Shown piece by piece: positions 52,043 to 64,000 of a stretch of DNA of 64,000 bases. Both the position numbers and the translations under genes were made by a program. The stretch lies in contig JARWKL010000004.1 in assembly GCA_029961685.1 (NCBI GenBank), forward strand, positions 18,412,348 to 18,476,347, read 5' to 3'. The notes under the pieces are model-generated. The model made no database searches and had not been told where the DNA came from. It saw nothing but the letters and a program-made list of their open reading frames with translations. The first letter of the stretch is position 1. Every line of letters starts with the position of its first letter. Origin of the DNA: Aristolochia californica (Eukaryota > Streptophyta > Magnoliopsida > Piperales > Aristolochiaceae).

Positions 52043-55000
52043 GGGTTGAACGAGTGAAATTACCCAAACTTGGATAACAAAACTTTTTTGTTCATTTGTG
52101 CGTGTGAGTAAATTTTCTTTAAATGCATTTTTTTATTGCTTTAAATTCTTTCCATACATAGACTCTAAAATTTTAGTTTTTTTGTGAGCTATTTGCCTTT
52201 TGTCTCTTTTTTTGTTTACGAGATGAAGGGAAAGTGAAAACTCAAGTTTTGATTTAAGAAAAAAGTATACATCTAAAATGGAAATTCACAATGCACAAAT
52301 GTAGAGAGAGATAATTTAAAAAAGTGTCTATAATTTAAGGGATTGTAAACTCTTTTTAGTTTTTATATATCATGTTCAACAATCGTCGGGAAAAGGGAAG
52401 GAGGGGGATTTTCAATTGAGTGTTGACTCCCAATCCATAAGTCATTCCTTACAAAATTATAGCCCGTTACGCATGATAAATAACTTTACAATCATCTATG
52501 ATTGTTAGGTCTGCTTTTTGTAAATGGGCAAACTAATGGTTTTTTTACTCGAGTAAATATCCCACCGCACGTTCACTTGAGAGTTTAATGTTATTCTCTT
52601 TAAAAGGTTTGGATCCATTGGTTATTTGCATATTTAACATGTTTCAAGCATATATATCCATTTTTTAAAACATATGTAGAAAAATCTCATTCTTATGAAA
52701 TTCCGAGCAATTAGCGTTGAACTAGTGGTATTACCCAATCTTGGATAACATGACTTTTGTGTTCATTTGTGGTGTGTGAATAAATTTTCTATACTTAAAT
52801 TTTTTTATTGCTTTAAATTCTTTCCATACATAAACTCCAAAATTTTCATTTTTTTGTGATCTATTTGCCTTTTATCTCTTTTTTTAGTTTGCGAGATGAA
52901 GGGAATGTGAAAACTCAAGTTTGGATTTAAGAAAAAAGTATACATCTAAAATGGAAAGGCTCAATGAACAATGCAAAAATGTACGGAGAGATAATTCCAA
53001 AATGTGCCTGTAATTTTTAGGGATTGTAAACACTTTTTAGTTTTTAAATATCAGGTTCAGCTCTCGTCAGGAAAATGGGGAGGCGGGAGATTTTTAACTT
53101 AGTGTTGACTCCCAATCCATAAGTCATTCCTTAAAAAAATATAGCCCGTTTCGCATGTTAAATCATTTTACAATCATCTATAATCCTTAGGTCAGCTTTT
53201 TGAAAATGGGCAAAATAATGGCTTGATTGACTCGTGTAAATATCCCACTGCACGTTCACTTGAGAATTTAATGTTATTCTCTTTAAATTTTTTGGATCCA
53301 AATATCATTTAAATCTTTAACGTGTTTAAATCATGCATATCCATTTTTGAAAACATCTGTAGAAAAAAATCTTTCTTATAAAATTCCTAGCAATAAGGGT
53401 TTAACTAGTGTAATTTCCAAAAATTCGATAAGAAAACTTTTGTGTTCATTTGAGGTGTGTGAATAAATTTTATTTACTTAAATTTATTGCTTTAAATTCT
53501 TTCCATACATAAACCCTAAAATTTTCACTTTGCTGTGATCTATTTACGTTTTATATCTTTTTTTTGTTTACGAGATGAAGAGAAAGTGAAAACTCAAGTT
53601 TTGATTTAAGAAAAAAGTATACAACTAAAATGGAAAGGCACAATGCACAAATGTAATGACAGATAATTCCAAAATGTGTCTATAATTTTTAGGGATTGTA
53701 AACTTTTTTTAGTTTTTATATATCTTGTTTTACAATCGTCGGGAAAAGGGGGAGGCAGGGGATTTTTAACTGAGTGTTGACTCCCAATCCATAAGTCATT
53801 CCTTACAAATATAAAGCCCGTTACGCATGAAAAATCACTTTACAATCATCTATGATCGTTAGGTCAACTTTTTGTAAATGGGTAAAACAATGGCTTGTTT
53901 GACTCGGGTAAATATCCCACTCCACGTTCACTTGAGAATTTAATGTTATTCTCTTTAAAAGGTTTGGATCCATAGGTAATTTGCATATTTAACATGTTTC
54001 AAGAATACATATCCATTTTTTAAAACATGTGTACAAAAATTTCTTTGTTATAAAATTCTAAGGTATTAGGGTTGAACTAGTGGAATTTCCCAAACTTGGA
54101 TAACAAAAGTTTTGTGTTCATATGTGGTGAGTGAGTAAATTTTCTTTACTTATATTTGTTTATTGCTTTAAATTTTTTCCATACTTAAACTCTAAAATTT
54201 TCATTTTGTAGTGATCTATTTGCCTTTTATCTCTTTTTTTTGTTTACGAGATGAAGGGAAATTGAAAACTCAAGTTTTCATTTAAGAAAAAACAATACAT
54301 CTAAAATGGAAATGCACAATGCAAAAATTTAATGACAGATAATTCCAGAATGTGTCTGTAATTTTTAGGGATGGTTAACTCTGTTTAGTTTTTATATATC
54401 AGGTTATGCACTCGTCGGGAAAAGGGAAGGCGGGGGATTTTTAACTGAGTGTTGACGCCCAATCAATAAGTCATTTCTTTTAAAAATATTACCTGTTATG
54501 CATGACAAATCACTCTACAATCAGCTATGATCATTAGGTATGCTTTTTGTAAATGGGTAAAATAATGGCTTGTTTGATTCGAGTAAATATCCCACCGCAC
54601 GTTCAGTTGAGAATTTAATGTTATTCTCTTTAAAAGGTTTGGATCCTTAGGTCATTTGCATCTTTAACATGTTTCAAGCATGCAGATCCAATTTTAAAAA
54701 CATATGTAGAAAAATTTTATTCTTATGAAATTCAGCACTATTAGGGTTGAACTAGTGGAATTACCCAAACTTGGATAACAAAACTTTTGTGTTCATTTGT
54801 GGTGTGTGAATAAATTTTCTTTACTTACATTTGTTTATTGTGGTAAATTCTACCCATACATAAACACTAAAATTTTCATAATGTTGTGATCAATTTGCCG
54901 TTTTTCTGTTTTTTTTTTTGCTTGCGAGATGATGGGAAAGTAAAAACTCAATTTTTGATTTAAGAAAAAAGTATACATCTAAAATGGAAATGCACAATGC

Positions 55001-57494
55001 ACAAATTTAGGTAGAGATAGTTCCAAAAAGTGTCTGTAATTTTTAGAGAATGTAAACTCTTTTTAGTTTTTATATATCAAGTTCTTGCAATCGTCGGGAA
55101 AAGGGGGAGGCGGGGGATTTTTGAGTGAGTGTTGACTCCCAATCCATAAGTCATTCCTTTAAAAAATATAGCCAATTACACATGATAAATCACACTACAA
55201 TCATCTATGATCGTTAGGTCAACTTTTTGTGTAAGGACAAAATAATGGCTTGTTTGTCTCTGGTAAATATCCCACCGCACGTTCACTTGAGAATTTAAAG
55301 TTATTCTCTTTAAAAGGTTTGGAACCATAGGTCATTGGCATCTTTAACATGTTTCAAGAATGCATATCCATTTTTTAAAACATATATAGAAAAATCTCTT
55401 TCTTATAAAATTCCGAGCTGTTAGGATAAACTAGAGGAATTACCCAAATTTGGATAACAAAACTTTTGTGTTCATTTGTGGTGTGTGAATAATTTTCTTT
55501 ACTTACATTATTTTATTGCTTTAAATTTTTTCCATACATAAACTCTCAAAATTTTAATTTTTTTTTTACCTATTTGCCTTTTATCTCTTTTTTTTTTTTG
55601 TATGCGAGGTTAAGGGAAAGTGAAAACTCATGTTTTGATTTAAGATAAAAGTATACATCTAAAATGGAAATTCAAAATGCACAAATGTAGAGAGATATAA
55701 TTCCAAAACAATGTTTTTAATTTTTAGGGATTGTAAACACTTTTTAGTTTTTATATATCACGTTCTACAATCGTCGGGAAAAAAGGGAGGCGGGGGATTT
55801 TTAACTGAGTGTTGACTACCAATCCATAAGTCATTCCTTGCAAAAATATAGCCCGTTATGCATGATAAATCACTTTACCATCATCTATGATTGTTAGGTC
55901 AGCGTTTTGTAAATGGGCAAAATAATGGCTTGTTTGACTCGAGTAAATATCCCACCGCACGTTCACTTGAGAATTTAAGGTTATTCTCTTTAAAAGGTTT
56001 GGAGCCAAAGGTCATTTGCATCTTTAACATGTTTCAAACATGCATATAATTTTTTTAAAAACATATGTAGAAAAATCTCTTTCTAATAAAATTCAGAGCT
56101 ATTAGGGTTATACTAGTGGAATTACCCAAGCTTGGATAACAAAACTTTTTTGTTCATTTATGGTGTGTGAATAAATTTTCTATACTTACATTTGTTTATT
56201 GCTCTAAGTTTTTACCGTACATAAACTCTAAAATTTTCATTCTGTTGTGATCTATTTGCCATTTATCTCTTTTTTTAGTTTACGAGATGAAGGGAAAGCA
56301 AAAACTCAAGTTTTGACTTAAGAAAAAAGTATACATCTAACGTGGAAATCCACAATGCACAAATGTAGAGAGTGATAATTCAAAAAAAGTGTCTGTAATT
56401 TTTAAGGATTGTAAACTCTTTTTAGTTTTTTTATGTCTGGTTTTGCAATCATCGGGAAAAGGGGGCGGCGGGGGATTTTTTACAGAGTGTTGACTCCCAA
56501 TCCATAAGTCAATCCTTACAAAAATAAAGCCCGTTATACATGATAAATCACTTTACAATCATCTATGATCGTTCGGTCAACTTTTTATAAATGGGCAAAA
56601 TAATGGTTTTTTTGACTCGGGTAAAGATCCCACCGCACGTTCACTTGAGAATTTAATGTTATTATCTTTCAAAGGTTTGGATCCATAGGTCATTTGCATC
56701 TTTAACATGTTTGAAACATGCATATCCATTTTTTAAAACATGCATAGAAAAATCTCTTTCGTATAAAATTCCGAACTATTAGGGTTGAACTAGTGGAATT
56801 TCCCAAACTTGGATAACAAAACTTCTGTGTTCATTTGTGGGGTGTGAATACATTTTCTTTACTTACATTTTTTTATTGCTTTAAATTCTTCCATACAAAA
56901 ACTCTAAAATTTTCATTTTGTTGTGATCTATTAGCCTTTAATCAATTTTTTTTAATTTGCGAGATGAAGCGAAAGTGAAAACTCAAGTTTTGATTTAAGA
57001 AAAAAGTATACATCTAAAATGGAAATTCACAATGGACAATTGTAGACAGAGATAATTCCAAAAAGTTTCTGTAATTTTTAGGGAATGTAAACTGTTTTTA
57101 GTTTTTATATATCAGGTTCAGTAATCGTCAGGACAAGGGGGAGGCGGGGGATTTTTAACTGAGTGTTGACTCCCAATCCAGAAGTCGTTCCTTAAAAAAA
57201 TATGGCCCGTTACACATGATAAATCACTTTACAATCATTTATGATCGTTAGGTCAACTTTTTGTAAATGGGCAAAATAATTGCTTGTTTAACTCGGGTAA
57301 ATATCCCACCACTCGTTGACTTGAGAATTTAATTTTATTCTCTTTCAAAGGTTTGGATCCATAGGTCATTTGCATCTTTAAAATGTTTCAAGCATGCATA
57401 TCCATTTTTTAAAACATGTGTAGAAAAGTCTCTTTCTTATAAAATTCCTAGCTATTGGGTTTAAAATAGTGGAATTTCCCAAACTTGGATAAAA

Positions 57495-57520
57495 AAATTT
57501 TGTGTTCTTTTGTTTATTGC
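57495..57520 (+). repeat. Monomer with ~40-bp deletion
   Basis: TTTTGTGTTC joins TTTTGTTTATTGC, losing the GTGGTGTGTGAATAAATTTTC segment, probably through the local T-rich repeats. Confidence 0.8.
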
Positions 57521-58785
57521 TTTAAATTATTTCCATACATAAACTCTAAAATTTTCATTTTGTTTTGATCTATTTGCTTTTTATCTCTTTTTTTTTGTTT
57601 ACAAGATGAAGGGAAAGTGAAAACTCAAATTTTGATTTAAGAAAAAAGTATAAATCTAAAATGGAAATGCACAATGCGCAAATGCAGAGAGAGATAATTC
57701 AAAAAAGGGTCTGTAATTTTTAGGGAGTTTAAACTCTTTTTAGTTTTTTAATATCAAGTTCAGCAAACATCGGTAAAAGGAGGAGGCTGGGGATTTTTAA
57801 CTGACTGTTGACTCCCAATCTATAAGTCATTCCTTACAAAAATTTAGCCTGTTACGCATGATAAATCACATTACAACCATATATGATATTTAGGTCAGAT
57901 TTTTGTAAATGGGAAAAATAGTGGCTTGTTGGACTCGGGTAAATATCCCACCGCACGTTCACTTGAGAATTTAATGTTATTCTTTTAAAAAGGCTTGGAT
58001 CCATAGGTCATTTTCATCTTTAACGTATTACAAGCATGCATATCCATTTTTTAAAACATATGTAGAAAAATCTCTTTCTTATAAAATTATGAGCTATTAG
58101 GCTTGAAATAGTGGAATTTTTCAAACTTAGATAAAAAACTTTTGTGTTCATTTGTGGCGTGTGAATAAATTTTCTTTACTTTCATTTGTTTATTACTGTA
58201 AATTCCTTTCATACATAAACTGTATAATTTTCATTTTCTTGTGATTTATTTGCCTTTTATCTCTTTTTTTTGTTTAAGAGATGAAGGGAAAGTGAAAACT
58301 CAAGTTTTGATTTTAGAAAAAAGTATACATCTAAAATGGAAATGCACAATGCACAAATGTAATGAGAGACAATTCCAAAAAGTGTCTGTAATTTTTAGGC
58401 ATTGCAAACCCTTTTTAGTTATTATATATCAGATTCTGCTATCGTCGAGAAAATGGGAAGGCGGGGGAGTTTTAACTGAGTGTTGACTCCCAATCCATAA
58501 GTCATTCCTTAAAAAAATATAGCCCATTACGCATGATAAATGTTTTTACTATCATCAATAATTGGTAGGTCTACTTTTTGTAAATGGGCAAAATTATGGC
58601 TTGTTTGACACGGGTAAATATCCCACTGCACGTTCACTTGAGAATTTAATGTTATTCTCTTTAAAAGGTTTGGACCCATAGGTCATTTGCATCTTTAACA
58701 TGTTTCAAGCATGCATATCCATTTTTTAAAACATATGATTAAAAATCTCTTTCTTAAAAATTCCGAGCTATTAGGGTTGAACTAG

Positions 58786-61700
58786 TGGAATTACCCAAAC
58801 TTGGATAACAAATCATTTTCTTGTTCATTTGTGGTGTGTGAATAATTTTTTTTTACTTAAATTTGTTTATTTCCTTAAATTATTTCCATAAATAAACTCT
58901 AACATTTTCATTTTGTTGTGATCTATTTGCCTTATATCTTCTTTTTTTTTTACGAGATGAAGGGAAAGTGAAAACTCAAGTTTTGTCTTAAGAAAAAAGT
59001 ATACATCTAAAATGGAAATGTACAATGCACAAATGTAAAGAGAGGAAATTCCAAAAAGGTTCTGTAATTTTTAGGGATTGTAAACTCTTTTTAGTTTTTA
59101 TATGTCAGGGTCAACAATCGTCGGTAACAGGGGGAGGCGGGGGATTTTTAACTGAGTGTTGACTCCCAATCCATAACTTATTCCTTACAAAAATATTGCC
59201 CGTAATGCCTGATAAATCACATTACAATCATATATGATTGTTAGGTCAGCTTTTTGTAAATGGGAAAAATAGTGGCTTGTTTGACTCAAGTAAATCTCCC
59301 ACCGCACGTTCACTTGAGAATTTAATGTTATTCTCTTTAAAAGGTTTGGATCCATAGGTCATTTTCATCTTTACCGTGTTTCAAGCATGCTTATCCATTT
59401 TTTAAAACATATGTAGAAAAATCTCTTTCTTATAAAATTCCAAGCTATTAGGCTTGAAATAGTGGAATTTCCCAAACTTGGATAAAAAACGTTTTGTGTT
59501 CATTTGTGGTGTGTGTATAAATTTTCTTTAATTTCATTAGTTTATTGCTTTAAAATCTTTCCATACATACGATCTAAAATTTTCATTTTGTTGTGATGTA
59601 TTTGCCTTTTATCTCTTTTTTTAGTTAGCGAGATGAAGGGAAAGTGAAAAATCAAGTTTTGATTTAAGAAAAAGTATACATATAAAATGAAAATACACAA
59701 TGCAAACATTTAGAGAGAGATAATTCCTAAAAGTGTTAGTAATTTTTAGGGATTTTAAATTTTTTTAGTATTTATATATCAGGTTCTACTTTCGTCAGGA
59801 AAAGGGGGAGGCGGGGGATTTGTAATTGAGTTTTGAATCCCAATCCATAACTTATTCCTTAGAAAAATATAGACACATGATAAATCACTTTACAATCATC
59901 TCTAATCAATAGGTCAGCTTTGTAAATGGGCAAAATAATGGCTTGTTTGACTCGAGTAAATATCCCACCACACATTCACTTGAGAATTTAATGTTATTCT
60001 CTTTAAAAGGTTTGGATCCATAGGTAATTTGCATCTTTAACATGTTTCAAGCATGCATATCTTTTTTTGAAAACATACGTAGAAAAATCTCTTTCTTATG
60101 AAATTCCAAGCTATTACTGTTGAACTAGTGGAATTTCGCAAACTTGGATAACAAAAATTTTGTGTTCATTGGTGGAGTGTGTATAAATTTTCTTTACTTA
60201 CATTTTTTTATTGTTTTAAATTCTTCGATACATAAACTCTAAAATTTTCATTTTCTTGTGATCAATTGGCCTTTTATCTCTTTTTTTTTTACGAGATGAA
60301 GGGAAAGTGAAAACTCAAGTTTTGATTTAAGACAAAAAATTTCATCTAAAAAGAAATTGCACAATGCACAAATGTGGAGTGAGATAATTCTTAAAAGTGT
60401 CTGCAATTTTTAGGGATTGTAAACTCTTTTTAGTTTTTATATATTAGATTCTGGAATCGTCGGGAAAAGGGTGAGGCGGGGGAGTTTTAACCGAGTATTG
60501 TCTCCCAATCCATAAGTCATTCCTTACAAAAATAAAGCCCATTACGCATGATAAATCACGTTACAATCTTCTATAATCGTTAGGTTAGCTTTCTTTAAAT
60601 GGGCAAAATAATGGCTTGTTTGACTCGGGTAAATATCCCACCGCACGTTCACTTGAGAATTTAATGTTATTCTCTTTAAAAGGTTTGGGTCCATAGGTCA
60701 TTTGAATCTTTAACATGTTTCAAGCATGCATATCCATTTTTTAAAACATTTGTAGAAAAATCTCTTTCATATAAAATTCTGAGCAACTAGGGTTGAACTA
60801 GTGGAATTATCCAAACTTGGATAACAAAACTTTTGTGTTTATTTGTGGTCTGTGAATAAATTTTATTTACTTACATTTGTTTATTGCTTTAAAATCTTTC
60901 CATACATAAACTACAAGTTTCATTTTGTTGTGATCTATTTGCCTTTTTTCTCGTTTTTTTGTTTACGAAAAGAAGGGAAAGTGAAAACTCAAGTTTTTAT
61001 TTAACAAAAAAGTATACATCTAAAATGGAAATGCACAATGCACAAATTTAATGAGAGATAATTCCAAAAAGTGTTTGTAATTTTTAGGCGTTGTAAACTC
61101 TTTTTAGTTTTTATATCTCAGATTCTGCAATCGTCAGGAAAAGAGGGAGGCGGCGGTGGCTTTTTAACTAAGTGTTGACTCCCAATCCATATGTTATTCC
61201 TTACAAAAATATAGCACGTTACACATGATAAATCACTTTACAATCATCTATAATCGTTAGGTCAACTTTTTTTAAACAGGCAAAATAATGGCTTGTTTGA
61301 CTTGGGTAAATTTCCCACCACATGTTCACTTGAGAATTTATTGTTATTCTCTTTAAAAGGTTTGGATCCATAAGACATTTGCATCTTTAACATGTTTCAA
61401 GCTTGCATACCCATTTTTTAAAACATATGTAGAAAAATCTCTTATAAAATTCCTAGCTCTTAGGGTTGAACTAGTGGAATTTCCCAAACTTGGATATCAA
61501 AACTTTTGTCTTCATTTGTGGTGCATGAATAAATTTTTTTTTTCTTACATTTGTTTATTACTTTAAATTCTTTCCATACATTAACTCTAAAATTTTCATT
61601 TTTTTGTGATCTTTTTGCCGTTTATCTTTTTTTTTTTTTGCGAGATGAAGGAAATTGAAAAATCAAGTTTTGATTTAAGAAAAAAGTATACATCTAAAAT

Positions 61701-64000
61701 GGAAATGCACAATGCACAAATATAGAGAGAGATAATTCCAAAAAATTTCTGTAATTTTTAGGGTTCGTAAACTCTTTTTTGTTTTTATAACTAAGGTTCT
61801 GCAATCGTAGCGAAATGGGGGTGGCGGGGGATTTTTAACTGAGTGTGGACTCCCAATCCATAAGTCATTCCTTACAAAAAGATAGCCCGTTATGCATGAT
61901 AAATCACATTACAATCATTTATGATCGTTGGGTTAGCTTTTTGTAAATGGGCAAAATAATGGCTTGTTTGACTCGGGTAAATATCGCACCACACGTTCAC
62001 TTGAGAATTTAATGTTATTCTCTTTAAAAGTTTTGGATCCATAAGTCATTTGCTTCTTTAACATGTTTCAAGCATGCATATCCATTTTTTAAAACATGTG
62101 TAGAAAAATCTCTTTCTTATAAAATTCCGATCTATTGAGCTTGAAATAGTAGAATTTACCAAACTTGGATAAAAAAACTTTTGTGTTCTTTTGTGGTGCG
62201 TGAATAAATTTTATTTACTTTCATTTGTTTATTGCTTTAATTATTTCCATACATAAACTCTAAAATTTTCATTTTGTTGTGATGTATTTGCCTTTTATCT
62301 CTTTTTTTTTGTTTACAAGATGAAGGGAAAGTGAAAAATCAAGTTTTCATTTAAGCAAAAAGTATATATCTAAAATGGAAATGCACAATGCATAAATGTA
62401 ATGAGAGATAATTCCAAAAAGTGTCTGAATTTTTTAGGGATTGTAAACTACTTTTAGTTCTTATATATCAGGTTCAGCAATCGTCGGGAAAAGGGGGAGG
62501 CGAGGGATTTTTACCTGAGTGTTGACTCCCAGTCCATAAGTCGTTCCTTACAAAAATATAGCCAGGTACACATGATAAATTACATTACAATCATATATGA
62601 TCGTTAGGTTAGCTTTTTGTAAATGGGAAAAATTGTAGCTTGTTTGACTCGGGTAAATATCCCACCTCACGTTCACTTGAGAATTTAATGTTATTCTCTT
62701 TAAAAGGTTTGGATCCATAGGTCATTTTAATCTTTAACGTGTTTCAAGCCTACATATCCATTTTTTAAAACATGTGTAGAAAAATCTCTTTCTTATAAAA
62801 TTCTGAGCAATTAGGCTTGAAATAGTGGAATTTCCCACTGCCAAACCATAAGTCATTCCTTAAAAAAATATAGCCCCTTACATATGATAAATCACTTTAC
62901 AATCATCTATAATCGGTAGGTCAGCTTTTTGTAAATGGGCAAAATTATGGCTTGTTTGACTCGGGTAAATATCCCACCGCACATTCACTTGGGAATTTAA
63001 TGTTATTCTCGTTAAAAGGTTTGGATCCCAACAGCATTTGCATCTTTAACATGTTTCAAGTATGCTTATCCTTTTTTTAAAACATATGTTGAAAAATCTC
63101 TTTCTTATAAAATTCCGAGCTATTCGGGTTGAACTAGTGGAATTACCCAAACTTGGATAACAAAACATTTTTTTGTTCATTTGTGGTGTGTGAAAAATTT
63201 TCTTACTTAGATTTTTTTATTGCCTTAAATTATTTCCATACATAAACTCTAAAATTTTCATTTTGTTGTGGTCTATTTGCCTTATATCTTTTTTTTTTCT
63301 TTACGAGATGAAGGGAAAGTGAAAATTCAAGTTTTTATTTAATAAAAAAGTATACATATAAAAAGGAAAAGCACAATGCACAAATGTAGAGAGAGATAAT
63401 TCAGAAAAGTGTTTGTAATTTTTAGGGATTGTAAACTCTTTTTTGTTTTAATATATCATGTTCAGGAATCGTCGGGAAAAGGGGAGGCGAGGGATTTTTA
63501 AGTGAGCGTTGACTCCCAATCCATAAGTCATCCTTTACACAAATATAGCCGGTTACACATGATAAATCACTTTACAATCATCTATGATCGTTAGGTCAGA
63601 TTTTTGTACATGGGTAAAATAATGGCTTGTTTGACTCGGGTAAATATCCCACCGCACATTCACTTGAGAATTTAATGTTATTCTCATTAAAAGGTTTGGA
63701 TCCATAGGTCATTTGAATCTTTAACATGTTTCAAACATGAATATCTATTTTTTAAAACATGTGTAGAAAAATCCCTTTCTAATAAAAATTCCAAGCTATT
63801 AACAGTTGAACTAGTAGAATTTCCCAAACTTGGATAACAAAACTTTTGTGTTAATTCGTGGTGTGTGAATAAATTTTCTTTACTTACATTTTTTATTAAT
63901 TTAAATTATTCCATACAAGAACTCTAAAAGTTTCATTTTGTTGTGATCTATTTGCATTTTATCTCTTGATTTTGTTTACGAGATGAAGGGAAAGTGAATA
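58786..64000 (+). repeat. A-type satellite, right block paralogous to 1-4820
   Basis: Landmarks lie near 59277, 59943, 60617, 61293, 61964, 62640, 62952 and 63627. The order of private variants follows 1-4820, and the pairing still holds at the last base. The block keeps about 70 bp that the left copy lost near 1331, and carries its own ~360-bp deletion at 62838. The variant with AGGCTTGAAATAGTGG (AGCTTGAAATAGTAG in one copy) appears near 58100, 59451, 62142 and 62815, so variants also recur inside this region. Confidence 0.8.
62830..62850 (+). repeat. Deleted monomer joint (~360 bp missing)
   Basis: GTGGAATTTCCCA joins CTGCCAAACCATAAGTC. Landmarks at 62640 and 62952 are 312 bp apart. The lost part runs from CCAAACTTGG to the GACTCCCAATCC region. 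The edges differ from the joint at 34061, so it is an independent event. Confidence 0.88.

Larger units (their letters stand above)
49585..58785 (+). repeat. A-type satellite, right array
   Basis: A-type marks (GATGAAGGGAAAG, AAGTTTTGATTTAAG, ATGGAAATGCAC, TTACAATCATC) resume. Landmarks lie near 49929, 50557, 51235, 51915, 52540, 53223, 53895, 54570, 55250, 55930, 56608, 57284, 57927 and 58601. Several monomers (about 50340-51790 and 55040-55130) carry the variant with GAATGTAAA and TTTTTGAG that also occurs at 6900-7620. Nothing but satellite was seen. Confidence 0.92.
1..64000 (+). repeat. Satellite array, ~675-bp monomer, about 96 copies
   Basis: One AT-rich unit repeats head to tail over the whole window, broken only by the LTR at 43195-43622. 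I followed it with the landmark TTGTTTGACTCGGGTAAA. Successive landmarks at 12313, 12989, 13664, 14338, 15012, 15689 and 16364 are 674-677 bp apart. Shorter or longer spacings trace to specific deletions or duplications listed separately. No inverted monomer was seen. Most copies carry GGATCC (in TTTGGATCCATAGG), so BamHI should give a ladder. The array has no visible edge at either end, so its true length is unknown. Copies are similar enough to align by eye over their full length but differ at many scattered positions. No known satellite family is claimed; a database comparison would be needed to name it. Confidence 0.98.

Noticed and set aside
1..64000. Telomere-like TTTAGGG or TTAGGG in each monomer
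   Set aside because: Only single isolated units (TTTTTAGGGATTG, TATTAGGGTTG) occur, never in tandem. This is no more than chance in such sequence.
1..64000. CENP-B-box-like motif near the CGTCGGG patch
   Set aside because: The required TTCG....A..CGGG pattern was not matched on either strand in the copies I read.
1..64000. CRISPR array
   Set aside because: The repeat is about 675 bp and continuous, with no unique spacers and no cas genes.
1..64000. Ribosomal intergenic spacer or organelle DNA as the source
   Set aside because: No rRNA, tRNA or organelle gene segment interrupts about 96 units, and the solo LTR points to nuclear DNA.
1..64000. T-runs as RNA polymerase III terminators
   Set aside because: The long T-runs before GAGATGAAGGG are in every unit, but no A-box/B-box or tRNA-like segment was seen upstream.

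Overview
The window is a long tandem satellite DNA array with no recognisable genes. About 96 head-to-tail copies of one strongly AT-rich monomer run from the first base to the last, all in the same orientation. Intact copies are about 675 bp long, and the array leaves the window at both ends. One short non-satellite segment interrupts it: a 428-bp solo LTR at 43195-43622, flanked by a 5-bp target-site duplication. This points to heterochromatin (pericentromeric, subtelomeric or knob-like) of a eukaryotic chromosome. A flowering plant is my best guess, because the LTR has a telo-box-like AAACCCTAA just upstream of a TATA-like box and looks like a plant LTR retrotransposon end. The sequence alone does not fix the species.

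Layout. 1-4820 is A-type satellite that pairs, variant by variant, with 58786-64000. 4821-27200 is ordinary A-type array with scattered small deletions and one 25-bp duplication. 27200-32480 is a higher-order domain of three-monomer units about 2.02 kb long. 32480-34800 is A-type and holds a monomer shortened by about 277 bp. 34800-41594 is a clearly different subfamily, B-type. 41595-44185 is an A-type island that copies about 32480-34640, including the same deletion scar, and carries the solo LTR. 44186-49584 is B-type again. 49585-64000 is A-type.

What it records. There are no interacting genes here; the content is the array's history. The sequence shows two diverged subfamilies in blocks, local amplification of multi-monomer units, copying of an A segment into B territory, then insertion of an LTR retrotransposon into that copied segment and its reduction to a solo LTR. 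Many deletion edges lie at short repeats inside the monomer. Much of the variation between monomers falls at CpG sites as TpG/CpA, as expected of cytosine-methylated heterochromatin. All short ORFs are chance readings of the repeat, so I annotate none as a gene.
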